Origin: Akkermansia muciniphila
GTDB lineage: Bacteria > Verrucomicrobiota > Verrucomicrobiia > Methylacidiphilales > CAMAQI01
Direction of reading: 5' to 3'
DNA length: 58,588 nucleotides
Assembly: GCA_945883905.1 (NCBI GenBank)
Contig: CAMCYL010000006.1
Coordinates: forward strand, 1 to 58,588
This document shows, one piece after another, positions 25,305 to 34,587 of this stretch (within the stretch, counting starts at the first letter, position 1; the number at the start of each line of letters is the position of its first letter). The notes under the pieces are model-generated. The model was not told the DNA's origin, made no database searches, and saw nothing but the letters and a program-made list of their open reading frames with translations. Both the position numbers and the translations under genes were made by a program.

Positions 25305-26566
25305 AAATATTGATCATCGGCAGTGGCGCTCGTGAACATGCAATCGCATGGAAAGTCAAACAAGACCCGCGTGTCTCTCAAATCTATCTCGCCCCCGGAA
25401 ATGCAGGGACCTCCTCGATTGCTCAAAATATCCCCATCCCCGTGACTGATCTCGAATCGCTTCTCGCTTGGGCAAAAAAAGAGCGCCCCGATTTCACTAT
25501 CGTCGGACCCGAGATCCCACTTTGCCTCGGAATCGTCGATCTCTTCGAAAAAGAAAATCTCCCCATTTTTGGTCCCAACCAACAAGCCGCTCAACTCGAG
25601 GGAAGTAAAATTTTCACCAAAAATATTTTAGTCAAATACGGAATCCCGACCGCGCTCTCCGGAAGTTTTACCGAGCTCGACAAAGCCGAGATCTTCTCCC
25701 AAAAGCTCGGATTCCCCCAAGTCATTAAAGCGGATGGACTCGCTGCTGGAAAAGGGGTTCTCATCGTTCAAAACTTTAAACAAGCTCAAGAGGGACTCCG
25801 TCAAATCCTCGTTGATCGACATTTCGGAGCCGCTGGAAACTCCGTCCTGATTGAGGAGTTCCTCGATGGTCAAGAGGCCTCAATTCATGCCATTACGGAT
25901 GGAAACTCTTACCGTATTCTCCCCTCTGCTCAAGATCACAAACGAGTGGGCGATGGTGACACAGGCCTCAATACCGGGGGAATGGGGGCCTACTCTCCCG
26001 CTCCCTGCGTCACTCCAGAGCTCTTAGAAATCGTTCGCAAAACGGTCTTTGACCCTCTCCTTATCGCCTTTAAAAAAGAAAATATCGACTACCGAGGAGT
26101 CCTCTATGCGGGTCTGATGCTCACCTCCAAAGGACCCAAGGTCTTAGAATTTAACGCCCGTCTGGGGGATCCTGAAACACAAGTTCTTCTCCCCCTCTTA
26201 GAGACCTCCCTCATCGATGTCGTTGAGGCCGTTTGGAAACGAACGCTTGATCAAATCAATTTCAAGGTCTCTCCCCTTCACGCCATGACAATCGTCATGG
26301 CCGCCCCCGGTTATCCCGAAAATCCGATCACCGGCACTGAAATCAGCGGACTCGAAGTCAAAGGAAAATCGAATACGGCTATTTTTCATGCCGGAACCAA
26401 ATCAATCGCGGAGAAAATAACAACGGCGGGCGGGCGCGTCCTCACCATCACCGCTTGGGCCGAAAGCCTTCAACTCGCCCGCGATCTCGCCTATGAACGA
26501 CTCTCCCTCGTTTCTTTTGAAGGGGCCCACTTTAGACGTGATATTGGTCATCGCGCCTTATTCTAA
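25301..26566 (+). CDS. purD: Phosphoribosylamine-glycine ligase
   Basis: Second step of de novo purine synthesis: ATP-dependent joining of glycine to phosphoribosylamine. The 421-residue length is normal. The N-terminal ILIIGSGAREHAIAWKV, the ATP-grasp region KADGLAAGKGVLIVQNF, LPSAQDHKRVGDGDTGLNTG and VLEFNARLGDPETQVLLPLL are all present. The ATG overlaps the stop of the MBL-fold gene as ATGA, so they are co-translated, although no functional link is obvious. Confidence 0.97.
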   Translation: MKILIIGSGAREHAIAWKVKQDPRVSQIYLAPGNAGTSSIAQNIPIPVTDLESLLAWAKKERPDFTIVGPEIPLCLGIVDLFEKENLPIFGPNQQAAQLEGSKIFTKNILVKYGIPTALSGSFTELDKAEIFSQKLGFPQVIKADGLAAGKGVLIVQNFKQAQEGLRQILVDRHFGAAGNSVLIEEFLDGQEASIHAITDGNSYRILPSAQDHKRVGDGDTGLNTGGMGAYSPAPCVTPELLEIVRKTVFDPLLIAFKKENIDYRGVLYAGLMLTSKGPKVLEFNARLGDPETQVLLPLLETSLIDVVEAVWKRTLDQINFKVSPLHAMTIVMAAPGYPENPITGTEISGLEVKGKSNTAIFHAGTKSIAEKITTAGGRVLTITAWAESLQLARDLAYERLSLVSFEGAHFRRDIGHRALF

Positions 26567-26628
26567 CGCTAAATCACTCCTCCTTTATAAAGGATTGTCG
26601 GCAAAAAAAATCCTGTTACTTTCCCGAC

Positions 26629-27081
26629 ATGAGTCTCACTGCCCAAATTGATGCCGACCTAAAAAAAGCGATGATCGCCAAAGAAGCGGATAAGCTTTCT
26701 GTCCTTCGAATGCTTAAATCCGCCGTGAAATACGCTGCCGTCGATAAAATCGGTGCCGATGGAGTTCTCCCTGACAGCGATGTCATCGCAGTGATCCGTA
26801 AAGAGCTCAAAAAACGCCAAGATTCTATCGAAAGCTTCACCACTGCGAACCGAACGGATCTTGCAGATAAAGAGAAACTCGAAGCTAAATTTTTAGAGGT
26901 CTATCTTCCTGCCGCCCTTTCTGCGGAACAAGTAGAGGCCTTCGTCAAGGAGGCAATCGCTGAAGTCGGTGCCACCGGTAAAGCCCAAATGGGTCTCGTG
27001 ATGAAAGCGGTTCAAGCCAAAGTCGCAGGACAAGCCGATGGGAAAACGATCAGTCAGATCGTTCAAAAACTTTTACCCTAA
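26629..27081 (+). CDS. GatB/YqeY-domain protein
   Basis: A 150-residue YqeY-family protein, homologous to the tRNA-binding tail domain of GatB. Typical segments are MIAKEADKLSVLRMLKSAV, VIRKELKKRQDSIESF, LEAKFLEVYLPAALSAEQVE and QMGLVMKAVQAKVAGQADG. The family may assist tRNA-dependent amidation or tRNA binding, but its role is poorly known. It follows purD by about 60 bases and is convergent with arsS. Confidence 0.92.
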   Translation: MSLTAQIDADLKKAMIAKEADKLSVLRMLKSAVKYAAVDKIGADGVLPDSDVIAVIRKELKKRQDSIESFTTANRTDLADKEKLEAKFLEVYLPAALSAEQVEAFVKEAIAEVGATGKAQMGLVMKAVQAKVAGQADGKTISQIVQKLLP

Positions 27082-27157
27082 TAGTCACCGAATTTTTGAC
27101 CTATTCCAAAATGATTTTGATTTGAGTTTTGTTGCTTGAATTGTCTTATTGATCTGA

Positions 27158-28132
27158 TCAGTTAACAAGAACTCCTTGGCAAGAGGAGCCGCATCCCGCA
27201 GTACAACCAAAGCAGTGCTCACTGAATGTAATCGGATGCGTCTCAATTTCAGAGGGATCGATCTCCCAAAGTAAGCGAGGCTTTTCAGACCCCCATTGCA
27301 GTCCAAGTTGCTGATTAAAATCGCAGTCATAAACCTCCCCTTGCCAGCCGATGTTAACCGTATTGCGACACATCAGTCCTGGAATAGAGGCAGGATTAAA
27401 GGCCTCTCGGAGTAAGGTCATATACTCCTCCAAATGACCGTTATTTTTAAGCCACGATTGATAGCGAGAGATCGGCATGTTCGTGATGGCAAAGAGCTGA
27501 TGAAAAACAATATCAAAATGATTTTTAAGTTCTCGTTTATAGTCGAGTTCAAGCTCTTTTTGATCCGGAGGAAGAAAGGGACCACCGGGATTATAAACGA
27601 GATGAAGCGAAAGCGATTCCTCTTTTCCAAATCCTAGCTGATTTAATTTTTGCAACCCCAGAATACTAGAATCAAAAACCCCCTCCCCGCGCTGCGCATT
27701 GACGTTGGCCGCTGAATAACAGGGCATGGAAGCGACAATCTCAAGACGATGCTCTAAAAGAAAAGGCGCAAGCCATTCGTAACCGGGTTCATTTAAAATC
27801 GTCAAATTACAGCGATCGATAATTTTTTTCACCTTTGGCAAAGATCGAAGTTCTCTAATTAAATATTGAAAATCAGGGACCATTTCGGGAGCCCCCCCCG
27901 TTAGATCAACGGTTGCAATCTCGGTTTGACGAAGCCAATCGAGAATCCGATCGATCGTTTCACGAACAATAATCTCCTTGCGCTTCGGTCCTGCATTGAC
28001 ATGACAATGAGAGCAGGTGAGATTACAAAGCTTTCCAACATTAATCTGAAGGATTTCAGTTTTTGTTCGAGGAATCGAAATGAACTGTTCGTTCAGGAGT
28101 TTCTCAAAACTTGAAAGAGTAGAATTTTTCAT
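27158..28132 (-). CDS. arsS: Arsenosugar radical SAM enzyme ArsS
   Basis: A 324-residue radical SAM enzyme. The cluster motif CNLTCSHC (Cys36, Cys40, Cys43) is followed by the family signature HVNAGPKR. Other ArsS-type features are TGGAPEM, ASMPCYSAANVNAQRG, VYNPGGPFLPP and the Cys-rich C terminus with CFGCTAGCGSSCQG. ArsS is known to attach a 5'-deoxyadenosyl group to dimethylarsinous acid, giving the adenosyl precursor of arsenosugars. Here Cys residues occupy the tail where some homologues carry selenocysteine. It lies downstream of arsM and a GT2 gene on the same strand. Confidence 0.93.
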   Translation of the reverse strand: MKNSTLSSFEKLLNEQFISIPRTKTEILQINVGKLCNLTCSHCHVNAGPKRKEIIVRETIDRILDWLRQTEIATVDLTGGAPEMVPDFQYLIRELRSLPKVKKIIDRCNLTILNEPGYEWLAPFLLEHRLEIVASMPCYSAANVNAQRGEGVFDSSILGLQKLNQLGFGKEESLSLHLVYNPGGPFLPPDQKELELDYKRELKNHFDIVFHQLFAITNMPISRYQSWLKNNGHLEEYMTLLREAFNPASIPGLMCRNTVNIGWQGEVYDCDFNQQLGLQWGSEKPRLLWEIDPSEIETHPITFSEHCFGCTAGCGSSCQGVLVN

Positions 28133-28212
28133 AAGAAAATTTTAGGAATAAGATACGAGTCGATGGAGGTTAAAAAATAGAGGATCATTTCTTAAATCTT
28201 TCATTTTAATAT

Positions 28213-28965
28213 TTAAGAAATGCTTTTTTTCGAGCGAAAGAGAAGGCCCGCAATGGTACTTAAAATAATTACCCCCGCCGTCAGACTTCCTTTGAGATTT
28301 CCAGAGATTTTCGAAACTCCCGCAAGACGCGGAAAAGTACGAACAGGAATTTCAATGATTCGCAGTTTTTCTTGAACTGCTCGAACTTGCATTTCAACCG
28401 TCCACCCAAAACCACGATCTTTCATGCCTATTTTTTGATAGGCAGAAACTCGAATCGCCCGTTGAGGTCCTAAGTCAGAAAAGGAGTTTCCCCAAATGAG
28501 TGTCATTAAAAAAGGAGCAAGCCAATTTCCAAACCGTTGAGGGATCGTCATATGAAGCCGATCCTCAGCGTGAGTACGAGCCCCCAGAATAAGATCGTAA
28601 TCAGAGGCGAGTTGGGCAAAGCGCTCATAGGCCTCAAAATCGTCACTGGCATCGGCGTTGCAATAAAGAAGCCATTCAACTCCCTGCGGAAGGTTCAATC
28701 CCCCAAGCCAACAAGCAAGCCCGTAGCCTCGTTGAGGATCCGAAATAACCTCCGCGCCTGCTGCTCGAGCAATTCGGGCAGTGGCATCAGTACTGCCATT
28801 GTCGATGACTCGAAGATAGGAAAACCCACGATCTTGTAGTCGTCTCACGATCGACTCAATGCAAGCCTCCTCGTTATAGGCCGGAATGATCACGACCGTT
28901 CGATCGGCAAACGAGCTAAAACTCGAGGGATCGAGCTCCCGATTTGGATGAGAGGGGAGAATCAT
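28213..28965 (-). CDS. Family 2 glycosyltransferase in the arsenosugar operon
   Basis: A 250-residue GT2 enzyme of the polyprenyl-phosphate or dolichol-phosphate mannose synthase style. VVIIPAYNEEACIESIVRRL is the nucleotide-binding start, RVIDNGSTDATARIARA and LLYCNADASDDF carry the acidic metal-binding motif, and FGWTVEMQVRAVQEKLRI matches the acceptor region. A hydrophobic C terminus (LTAGVIILSTIAGLLF) suggests a membrane anchor. It starts 4 bases after the arsM stop and precedes arsS, so it should share their function; adding a sugar to a lipid or to an arsenosugar intermediate is plausible. Confidence 0.85.
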   Translation of the reverse strand: MILPSHPNRELDPSSFSSFADRTVVIIPAYNEEACIESIVRRLQDRGFSYLRVIDNGSTDATARIARAAGAEVISDPQRGYGLACWLGGLNLPQGVEWLLYCNADASDDFEAYERFAQLASDYDLILGARTHAEDRLHMTIPQRFGNWLAPFLMTLIWGNSFSDLGPQRAIRVSAYQKIGMKDRGFGWTVEMQVRAVQEKLRIIEIPVRTFPRLAGVSKISGNLKGSLTAGVIILSTIAGLLFRSKKSIS

Positions 28966-28969
28966 CTTT

Positions 28970-30115
28970 CTAACAGCAGCTGGTCGTACTACAGCACTCT
29001 GAAGGAGCAGTCGTCGCTTGATAGTTCATCCCTTTCGTTTCTTTCGGATGACGAAGGGAAGTTCTACTACAATCAAACGGGAGGGCCTGCTCCAGAGAAA
29101 TCGGCTCCATCGGTTCGATAAACTCAAAATAGGAGATATAAGGGGACTTACGATAAAGTTGAAAGGTTTTATCGCAAACAGCATAGCGAACGCCTCGCTC
29201 CATCCGATGTCCGTCATCATCTAAGACCTCTTTAAAGGGCCCTCGATAGATAACGGCTTGATTTCGTTCAAAACAGGGACCGATTTTTCCCTTAAAGGCT
29301 TGAATCGTCATCGATCGAAATTCGATTCCAGCAACGGTTTGCCAAGGCTTTTGATCCATTTTAAGGATCTCAATTCCATGAAAACCGGCATCGGCAAAAG
29401 CTTTCAGAAATCCCTCTTCGGTAAGAGCTCCTGAAATACATCCACTCCAAAGCTCAGGATCATTTTGAAGCTCGTCAGGGACAGACTCATCGGCAACGAT
29501 ATCGGAAATCACGGCTCGACCCCCGATTTTAAGGGTTCTGAAAATCTCTTGAAAGAGTTGTGGTTTGGCGTGGGAATCAACGAGATTGAGAACACAGTTA
29601 GAGACGACGACATCGATCGAGTTTGAGGCAACAAGGGGGGATTTGACCCTAAGCTCCTCCGCTAATTCATCGGCTGCAAGAAAAGAGGCGACATTGGAGA
29701 TCGGGCGTTTCTTAAGTTCTTCATCGAGAATTTCGAGATCGAGAGCGAGATCCTGAATTCGTCCTTTACGAAACTCGACATTTGCATATCCGATCGATTT
29801 TGCCACAATCGGAGCATTGCGACGGGCGACCTCCAGCATATCATCGGTCATATCAACCCCAATAACTTTACCTGTTGGCCCGACCACTTGGGAGGCAATA
29901 AAACAGATTTTGCCTGTCCCCGAGCCAAGATCCAGAACCGTTTCCCCCTTTTTAACATATTGAGAGGGATCGCCACAGCCGTAGTCCCTTTCAATGACCT
30001 CCGTAGGTATTATTTTTAAATACTCTTTATTATACTCTACGGGACAGCAAAGTTGAGCTTCTTGAGCTTTAGAGGCAGCGGCATATCTGTTTTTAACAGC
30101 AGTTTCGTTTTTCAT
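28970..30115 (-). CDS. arsM: Arsenite S-adenosylmethionine methyltransferase
   Basis: A 381-residue ArsM. The SAM motif is VLDLGSGTGKICFIA and all three As(III)-binding Cys regions are present: LCCPVEYN, VVSNCVLNLVDS and LWSGCISGALTEEGF. ArsM methylates As(III) stepwise to dimethylarsenicals. A C-terminal domain of about 100 residues and the Cys-rich tail SECCSTTSCC are features of ArsM forms found with ArsS. It is the first gene of the arsM-GT2-arsS operon and is divergent from the FAD oxidoreductase. Confidence 0.95.
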   Translation of the reverse strand: MKNETAVKNRYAAASKAQEAQLCCPVEYNKEYLKIIPTEVIERDYGCGDPSQYVKKGETVLDLGSGTGKICFIASQVVGPTGKVIGVDMTDDMLEVARRNAPIVAKSIGYANVEFRKGRIQDLALDLEILDEELKKRPISNVASFLAADELAEELRVKSPLVASNSIDVVVSNCVLNLVDSHAKPQLFQEIFRTLKIGGRAVISDIVADESVPDELQNDPELWSGCISGALTEEGFLKAFADAGFHGIEILKMDQKPWQTVAGIEFRSMTIQAFKGKIGPCFERNQAVIYRGPFKEVLDDDGHRMERGVRYAVCDKTFQLYRKSPYISYFEFIEPMEPISLEQALPFDCSRTSLRHPKETKGMNYQATTAPSECCSTTSCC

Positions 30116-30145
30116 AAATTTAGTATAAGAGAAGCAAAGCTCACG

Positions 30146-30232
30146 TTTATTCCCAAGAAAAGTCTATTTTATAATTATTACGATTTAGTGAAGAAGTGAA
30201 AAAAATCGCAATTCAATTTTAATGGGAATAAA
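30146..30232. promoter_or_regulatory. Divergent arsM / oxidoreductase regulatory gap
   Basis: The 146-base gap contains widely spaced inverted arms TTTATTCCC (30146-30154) and GGGAATAAA (30224-30232), with an AT-rich TATAAT between them (30170-30175). The arms lie near the two divergent starts and could be a paired operator. No copy of the arsR palindrome is visible here, so a different regulator is likely. Confidence 0.35.
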
Positions 30233-30261
30233 TAAAAGGATCAAGACTCTTAGTTAAAACC

Positions 30262-31614
30262 ATGAGCAATCGTCATATTGTTGTTTTAGGAAATGGAATC
30301 ACTGGAATCACCGCTGCCCGTACACTACGCAAGCGTTCAAATCATCGAATTACGGTGGTTTCAGGAGAAACCGATCACCATTTCTCTCGAACTGCTCTCA
30401 TGTATATCTTTATGGGAGATATGCGCTACGAGGATACGAAACCGTATCCGGATGATTTTTGGCCGAAAAATCGTATTGAGCTTAAAAGAGGATGGGTTCA
30501 GTCGATCAATACTCAGCAAAAGCAGCTTTTATTCAAAAATCAAGAGTCCCTAAGCTATGACACCCTGATCTTAGCGACCGGTTCGAAACCGAATCGTTTT
30601 GCGTGGCCGGGTGAGGAACTTGAGGGTGTTCAGGGGTTATATTCTTATCAAGATCTAGAAATGATGGAGCGAAACGTAAAAGGGGCGAAACGCGCCGTTT
30701 TAGTCGGAGGAGGTTTAATTGGGGTTGAGGTGGCTGAAATGCTTTTATCGCGAGGAGTTCAGGTCACCTTCTTGGTTCGCGAAAAAACTTTTTGGGGCTC
30801 TGTATTACCTAAAGAGGAGTCGGCGATGATTAATCGTGAGATTCGTGCCCATGGGGTCGATCTTCGATTAGAGACCGGCCTTCAGGAGATCTTGGCAAAT
30901 ACAGCAGGAGGAGTTCGTGCCGTTCGGACTCTTACAGGAGAGGAGATTCCCTGCGAAATGGTCTTTTTGACCGCAGGAGTCAGTCCTCAAATTGAAATGG
31001 TTAAGGATTCGGGAATTGACTGTGATCGTGGCATTTTAGTGGATCGTTTTCTCAGGACCTCGGCCCCTGATGTTTGGGCTGGGGGCGATTGCGCTCAACA
31101 TCGTGAAGTCCCCGAGGGACGACGTCCCGTCGAACAGGTCTGGTACACCGGGAAAATTCAAGGAGAACGAATGGCAGCCAATATCTGTGGTGACCATTCC
31201 GAATATGACCCAGGGATTTGGTTTAATTCAGCCAAGTTCTTTGATATTGAATATCAAACTTACGGATTGGTGATGCCAAAACTCAAGCAGGGAGAGAAAA
31301 CTTTTTATTGGGAACACCCCGAGGGAAATAAATCGATTCGCATCAACTTTGAAGAGTCATCTGGCGCGGTCTTAGGGATGAATGTCTTCGGAATACGCCA
31401 TCGTCATGCCCTCTGGGAAAAATGGATTTTAGAAAAAACCTCTATCCAAGAGGTATTGAGTCATTTAGGAGCCGCGAATTTTGATCCAGAGTTTTATAAG
31501 CAATATGAATCAGAAATCATCCATGCCTTTAATCTTCACTATCCCAATCAATCGGTCGAACTAAAAACAAAAAAGGGACTTTTTTCGAAGTTCCTTGAAG
31601 AGTTTTTTAAATAA
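30262..31614 (+). CDS. FAD/NAD(P)-dependent oxidoreductase
   Basis: A 450-residue two-dinucleotide-domain flavoprotein. The FAD site is IVVLGNGITGITAARTLRK at the N terminus, the NAD(P) site AVLVGGGLIGVEVAEMLLSR around residue 150, and the second FAD motif TSAPDVWAGGDCAQH around 270. LILATGSKPNRF is also typical of the class. It lacks a CxxxxC redox pair, so it belongs to the nitrite or rubredoxin reductase-like group. It is followed by a membrane ferredoxin gene, which suggests that the two form an electron-transfer pair acting in arsenical reduction or ArsS activation (inference). Confidence 0.85.
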   Translation: MSNRHIVVLGNGITGITAARTLRKRSNHRITVVSGETDHHFSRTALMYIFMGDMRYEDTKPYPDDFWPKNRIELKRGWVQSINTQQKQLLFKNQESLSYDTLILATGSKPNRFAWPGEELEGVQGLYSYQDLEMMERNVKGAKRAVLVGGGLIGVEVAEMLLSRGVQVTFLVREKTFWGSVLPKEESAMINREIRAHGVDLRLETGLQEILANTAGGVRAVRTLTGEEIPCEMVFLTAGVSPQIEMVKDSGIDCDRGILVDRFLRTSAPDVWAGGDCAQHREVPEGRRPVEQVWYTGKIQGERMAANICGDHSEYDPGIWFNSAKFFDIEYQTYGLVMPKLKQGEKTFYWEHPEGNKSIRINFEESSGAVLGMNVFGIRHRHALWEKWILEKTSIQEVLSHLGAANFDPEFYKQYESEIIHAFNLHYPNQSVELKTKKGLFSKFLEEFFK

Positions 31615-31633
31615 ATTCAAAAAAGAGAAACCC

Positions 31634-33007
31634 ATGAGTGATATCACCGCCAACCTTGCCTATGAAAGTCATTCCATTGCTCATCATGGACCTCGTCTTA
31701 GAATCCGTGAAAAAATAGCTCTCACCGCAATGGCCTTAGGCTCGATGTTTTTAGCCCTTTCACTCATTGCCGTGAATGCGGGAACTTCGGAAATGATCAA
31801 AAGTCTCTGGTTTAATTTCTCCTGGATCCTCGCGATCGGGGGGGGTGGCTACTTTGCTCTTTCAAAGCATCTGATGGATCGTCCAGGAGTTCGAAACCAA
31901 GGAAAAACAACAGATAGTTTAACCTCGCGAGGAGCTTGGGGGTGGATGATCGGAATTGTTTTTACCTCCTTTTATATTTGTCTTTATTGGTTTCCTGGAC
32001 AACTTGAAGGGCTTGTCCGGATCCATGATCCATTCAGTCTATTCATGCGTGGGCGTGCGGCTGATGAATGGTTTGTCTATGGCACGATCTACACGATTTT
32101 AACGCTTTTGATGGGAGCTAAGGCGATTGCGAAATATCGACACAATCGGTATCAAATCATTCGAACCAGCGTAATCATGATCGTCCAGCTGAGTTTTTCT
32201 TATCTTTTTCCAGTGCTTGCTGCAAAATTCTCTCAACCTGAAATCTATTTTAGCTATTTATGGCCTCTCGCTTACGATAAACTTTTTCCCGGATCGATTG
32301 ATCATTTTCTGCATTCAGGAGCGATTGGCTATTTTATCATTGGCTGGTTTGTGATTGGAACCTTTGTTGCAACTCCTGTTTTAACTTATTACTTTGGAAA
32401 GCGTTGGTACTGTTCCTGGGTGTGCGGCTGCGGGGGATTAGCAAATACAATGGGGGATTCCTGGAGACAAGTTTCAGACAAATCTTTAAAATCATGGAAA
32501 ATTGAACGATGGACGATTCATACTGTTTTGGCTTTTATCGTCATCTTAACTTTAATTCTTTGGTTTGAGCCTTATCTACCTGTCCTCTTTAAAGAGATCG
32601 CTTTTCAAATGAGAAAGTTCTATGCCTTTGTAATCGGTGCTGCATTTTCTGGAGTTATTGGAGTGGGATTCTATCCCTTGATGGGAACAAGAGTTTGGTG
32701 TCGTTTTGGATGTCCCATGGCGGCGGTATTAGGGTTATTACAACGATTCAATTCTCGTTTCCGAATTACGACCAATGGGGCACAATGTATCTCCTGCGGA
32801 AATTGCTCAAAATATTGCGAAATGGGAATCGATGTTCGTCACTATGCACAACGGGGACAAAATATTATTCGCGCCTCCTGTGTCGGCTGTGGAATTTGTG
32901 CGACCGTTTGTCCTCGGGGGGTCTTATCGTTAGAAAATGGCCCCCAGGAGAATCGTTACAATCAGGAGCAAGGCTTATCTCTCTTGGGAAAAATGAAATC
33001 AAAATAA
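31634..33007 (+). CDS. NapH/CcoG-like membrane 4Fe-4S protein
   Basis: A protein of 457 residues with several membrane helices and two ferredoxin clusters at the C terminus. The membrane part contains WYCSWVCGCGGLANTMG and WCRFGCPMAAVLGLLQRF, matching the CX3CP-type motifs of NapH/NosR/CcoG proteins. The soluble end has CISCGNCSKYCEMG and CVGCGICATVCPRG. The ATG at 31634 is chosen because AAAGAGAAA precedes it; a longer frame would overlap the oxidoreductase gene. It likely passes electrons between the quinone pool and the FAD enzyme, but the direction is not deducible. Confidence 0.83.
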   Translation: MSDITANLAYESHSIAHHGPRLRIREKIALTAMALGSMFLALSLIAVNAGTSEMIKSLWFNFSWILAIGGGGYFALSKHLMDRPGVRNQGKTTDSLTSRGAWGWMIGIVFTSFYICLYWFPGQLEGLVRIHDPFSLFMRGRAADEWFVYGTIYTILTLLMGAKAIAKYRHNRYQIIRTSVIMIVQLSFSYLFPVLAAKFSQPEIYFSYLWPLAYDKLFPGSIDHFLHSGAIGYFIIGWFVIGTFVATPVLTYYFGKRWYCSWVCGCGGLANTMGDSWRQVSDKSLKSWKIERWTIHTVLAFIVILTLILWFEPYLPVLFKEIAFQMRKFYAFVIGAAFSGVIGVGFYPLMGTRVWCRFGCPMAAVLGLLQRFNSRFRITTNGAQCISCGNCSKYCEMGIDVRHYAQRGQNIIRASCVGCGICATVCPRGVLSLENGPQENRYNQEQGLSLLGKMKSK

Positions 33008-33134
33008 AGAGGCTGACCTTCCCGCCTCAATGAGCTCAGGAAAAGAGAAAAATGCTCGATTCTAAAATCATTTATCTTTTTTTTCTCATTTTGAAATATA
33101 AACTCGTTTTAACCCCTAAAAATTAAAGGACACG

Positions 33135-33902
33135 ATGATAGGACTTATTTCAGGCTCTGGATTTTATGACGTCGAGGGTTTTAAATCTTGCGTTGTGGAG
33201 AATCGCTACGGCTCCGCTCAACTGCTACAGGGGGAGATCGCTGGTAAAAAAATCCTCCTGCTTCCACGACATGGAAAAGATCATCAATATCTTCCCCATC
33301 ATATCAATCATCGAGCAAATCTGTTGGCCCTCAAACAACAGGGAGCAACGATCGTTATTTCAACCTCCGTTTGTGGATTACTTCGCTCCGATTGGTCCTT
33401 GGGAGAGCCGATGCTCGGGAACGATTTAATCTTTGAAGAAAACCGACTTCCTGGAGGAGAGATCTGTACTATTTTTGACCAACCTGGTGAAACGGGTCGT
33501 GGACATCTCATTGCCGGTTCTTTTTTTGACGCGGAGCTCAATGCGGTAATTCGTCAAACTTGGGAAAAAGAGTTTCCGATCATTCGTGAAGGCACTTATG
33601 TCCAAGCCAATGGACCCCGATTTAACTCGAAAGCAGAAATAAAAAAAATACGTTCTGCAGGAGGAGACTTTATCTCCCAGACTTGTGGTCCCGAAGCGAT
33701 CTTAGCAAATGAGTTAGAGCTCCCCTATGCGCTTGTCGCTTTTTCAATTGATTATGCAAATGGAGTTACGCAGGAACCCACCTCAATGGAGGAACTAAAC
33801 TCCAATCTCAAAAAAGGGAGTCATTTGTTTCATCGACTTTTAGAAACATTACCCTCAGAAATTACGAAGATCTCCTTCAAGAACTTCCTCTATCGTTTTT
33901 AG
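33135..33902 (+). CDS. MTAP-like nucleoside phosphorylase
   Basis: A 255-residue enzyme of the 5'-methylthioadenosine phosphorylase/PNP family. Motifs: LISGSGFYD at the phosphate site, LLPRHGKDHQYLPHHINHRA, YVQANGPRFNSKAEIKKIRS (GPRF region) and DYANG where MTAP has TDYDCW. The residues before the conserved Thr read ISQT where MTAP has NMT, so substrate preference may differ. In this context it could cleave adenine from the adenosylated dimethylarsenical made by ArsS. It follows the membrane ferredoxin gene on the same strand with an AAAGGA ribosome site. Confidence 0.85.
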   Translation: MIGLISGSGFYDVEGFKSCVVENRYGSAQLLQGEIAGKKILLLPRHGKDHQYLPHHINHRANLLALKQQGATIVISTSVCGLLRSDWSLGEPMLGNDLIFEENRLPGGEICTIFDQPGETGRGHLIAGSFFDAELNAVIRQTWEKEFPIIREGTYVQANGPRFNSKAEIKKIRSAGGDFISQTCGPEAILANELELPYALVAFSIDYANGVTQEPTSMEELNSNLKKGSHLFHRLLETLPSEITKISFKNFLYRF

Positions 33903-33963
33903 GTTGAAAGATCGGTGAACTTCTCAGACACCGCAATCATTGGGGAGGTTTTTTCTTGATAAA

Positions 33964-34587
33964 TTAAGTGATAGATCTCCATTCACTTTGACGACTGCGC
34001 TGAAGTGCGTCGAGGTCATCAATATCTTCAACAATCGCTAAATCATAGACCTTAAGTTTAAGATCGTTTATCGCCAACTTTGTATCGGAAAAAACCGTTG
34101 AACTGCTCCAGGGAATATCTCGAAATAACTCTGGATAGTATTGGTTTAAAATCAAAAGTGCATATCCTCCATCCAAAGTCGGAGCAATGGTGGCGTCAAA
34201 CAATCTCGATTCTTCTCCCGCCTCTTGCAGATATTTTAGGGTAAGATCTGGGCAATCCCCTCCCATCAACGCCACTCGATCTGCTCCTTGGGATAAAGAG
34301 TTCTGAAGCGCTGCCGTTAATCTCACCCCAAGATCTCCTTCAGGCTGTGGAAAAAAAGAGATTGCTCGCGATCTCAAAGGGGAGAGCCATTCCTGCATCT
34401 GCTTTTGGGCTGCGACCGGAGCAAAATAAATGTCGATCTCCCAATCTGCGGGAAGCTGAGAAAGCTGCCATTCAACGAGCCGTATGTAGATCCGTTTCGC
34501 CTCTTCCGCCCCTAATGATGAAGCAAGTCGTGTTTTAACGGTTCCAAGAATAGGTGCCTTTAAAAGGAGCGCGGCACGGATTTTCAT
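33964..34587 (-). CDS. DUF2064 glycosyltransferase (CofC-like, TIGR04282 type)
   Basis: A 207-residue nucleotidyl/glycosyltransferase-fold protein of the DUF2064 family, a regular member of arsM/arsS gene neighbourhoods. Seen: LLLKAPILGTVKTRLASSLG, GADRVALMGGDCPDLTLKYL with the acidic motif, and LDGGYALLILNQYYPELF followed by IPWSSSTVF. The frame continues upstream, but the ATG at 34587 is the true start because it overlaps the preceding stop as ATGA and begins at the conserved KAPxxGxVKTRL segment. It probably performs a transfer step to or from the arsenoribose moiety (inferred). Confidence 0.9.
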   Translation of the reverse strand: MKIRAALLLKAPILGTVKTRLASSLGAEEAKRIYIRLVEWQLSQLPADWEIDIYFAPVAAQKQMQEWLSPLRSRAISFFPQPEGDLGVRLTAALQNSLSQGADRVALMGGDCPDLTLKYLQEAGEESRLFDATIAPTLDGGYALLILNQYYPELFRDIPWSSSTVFSDTKLAINDLKLKVYDLAIVEDIDDLDALQRSRQSEWRSIT

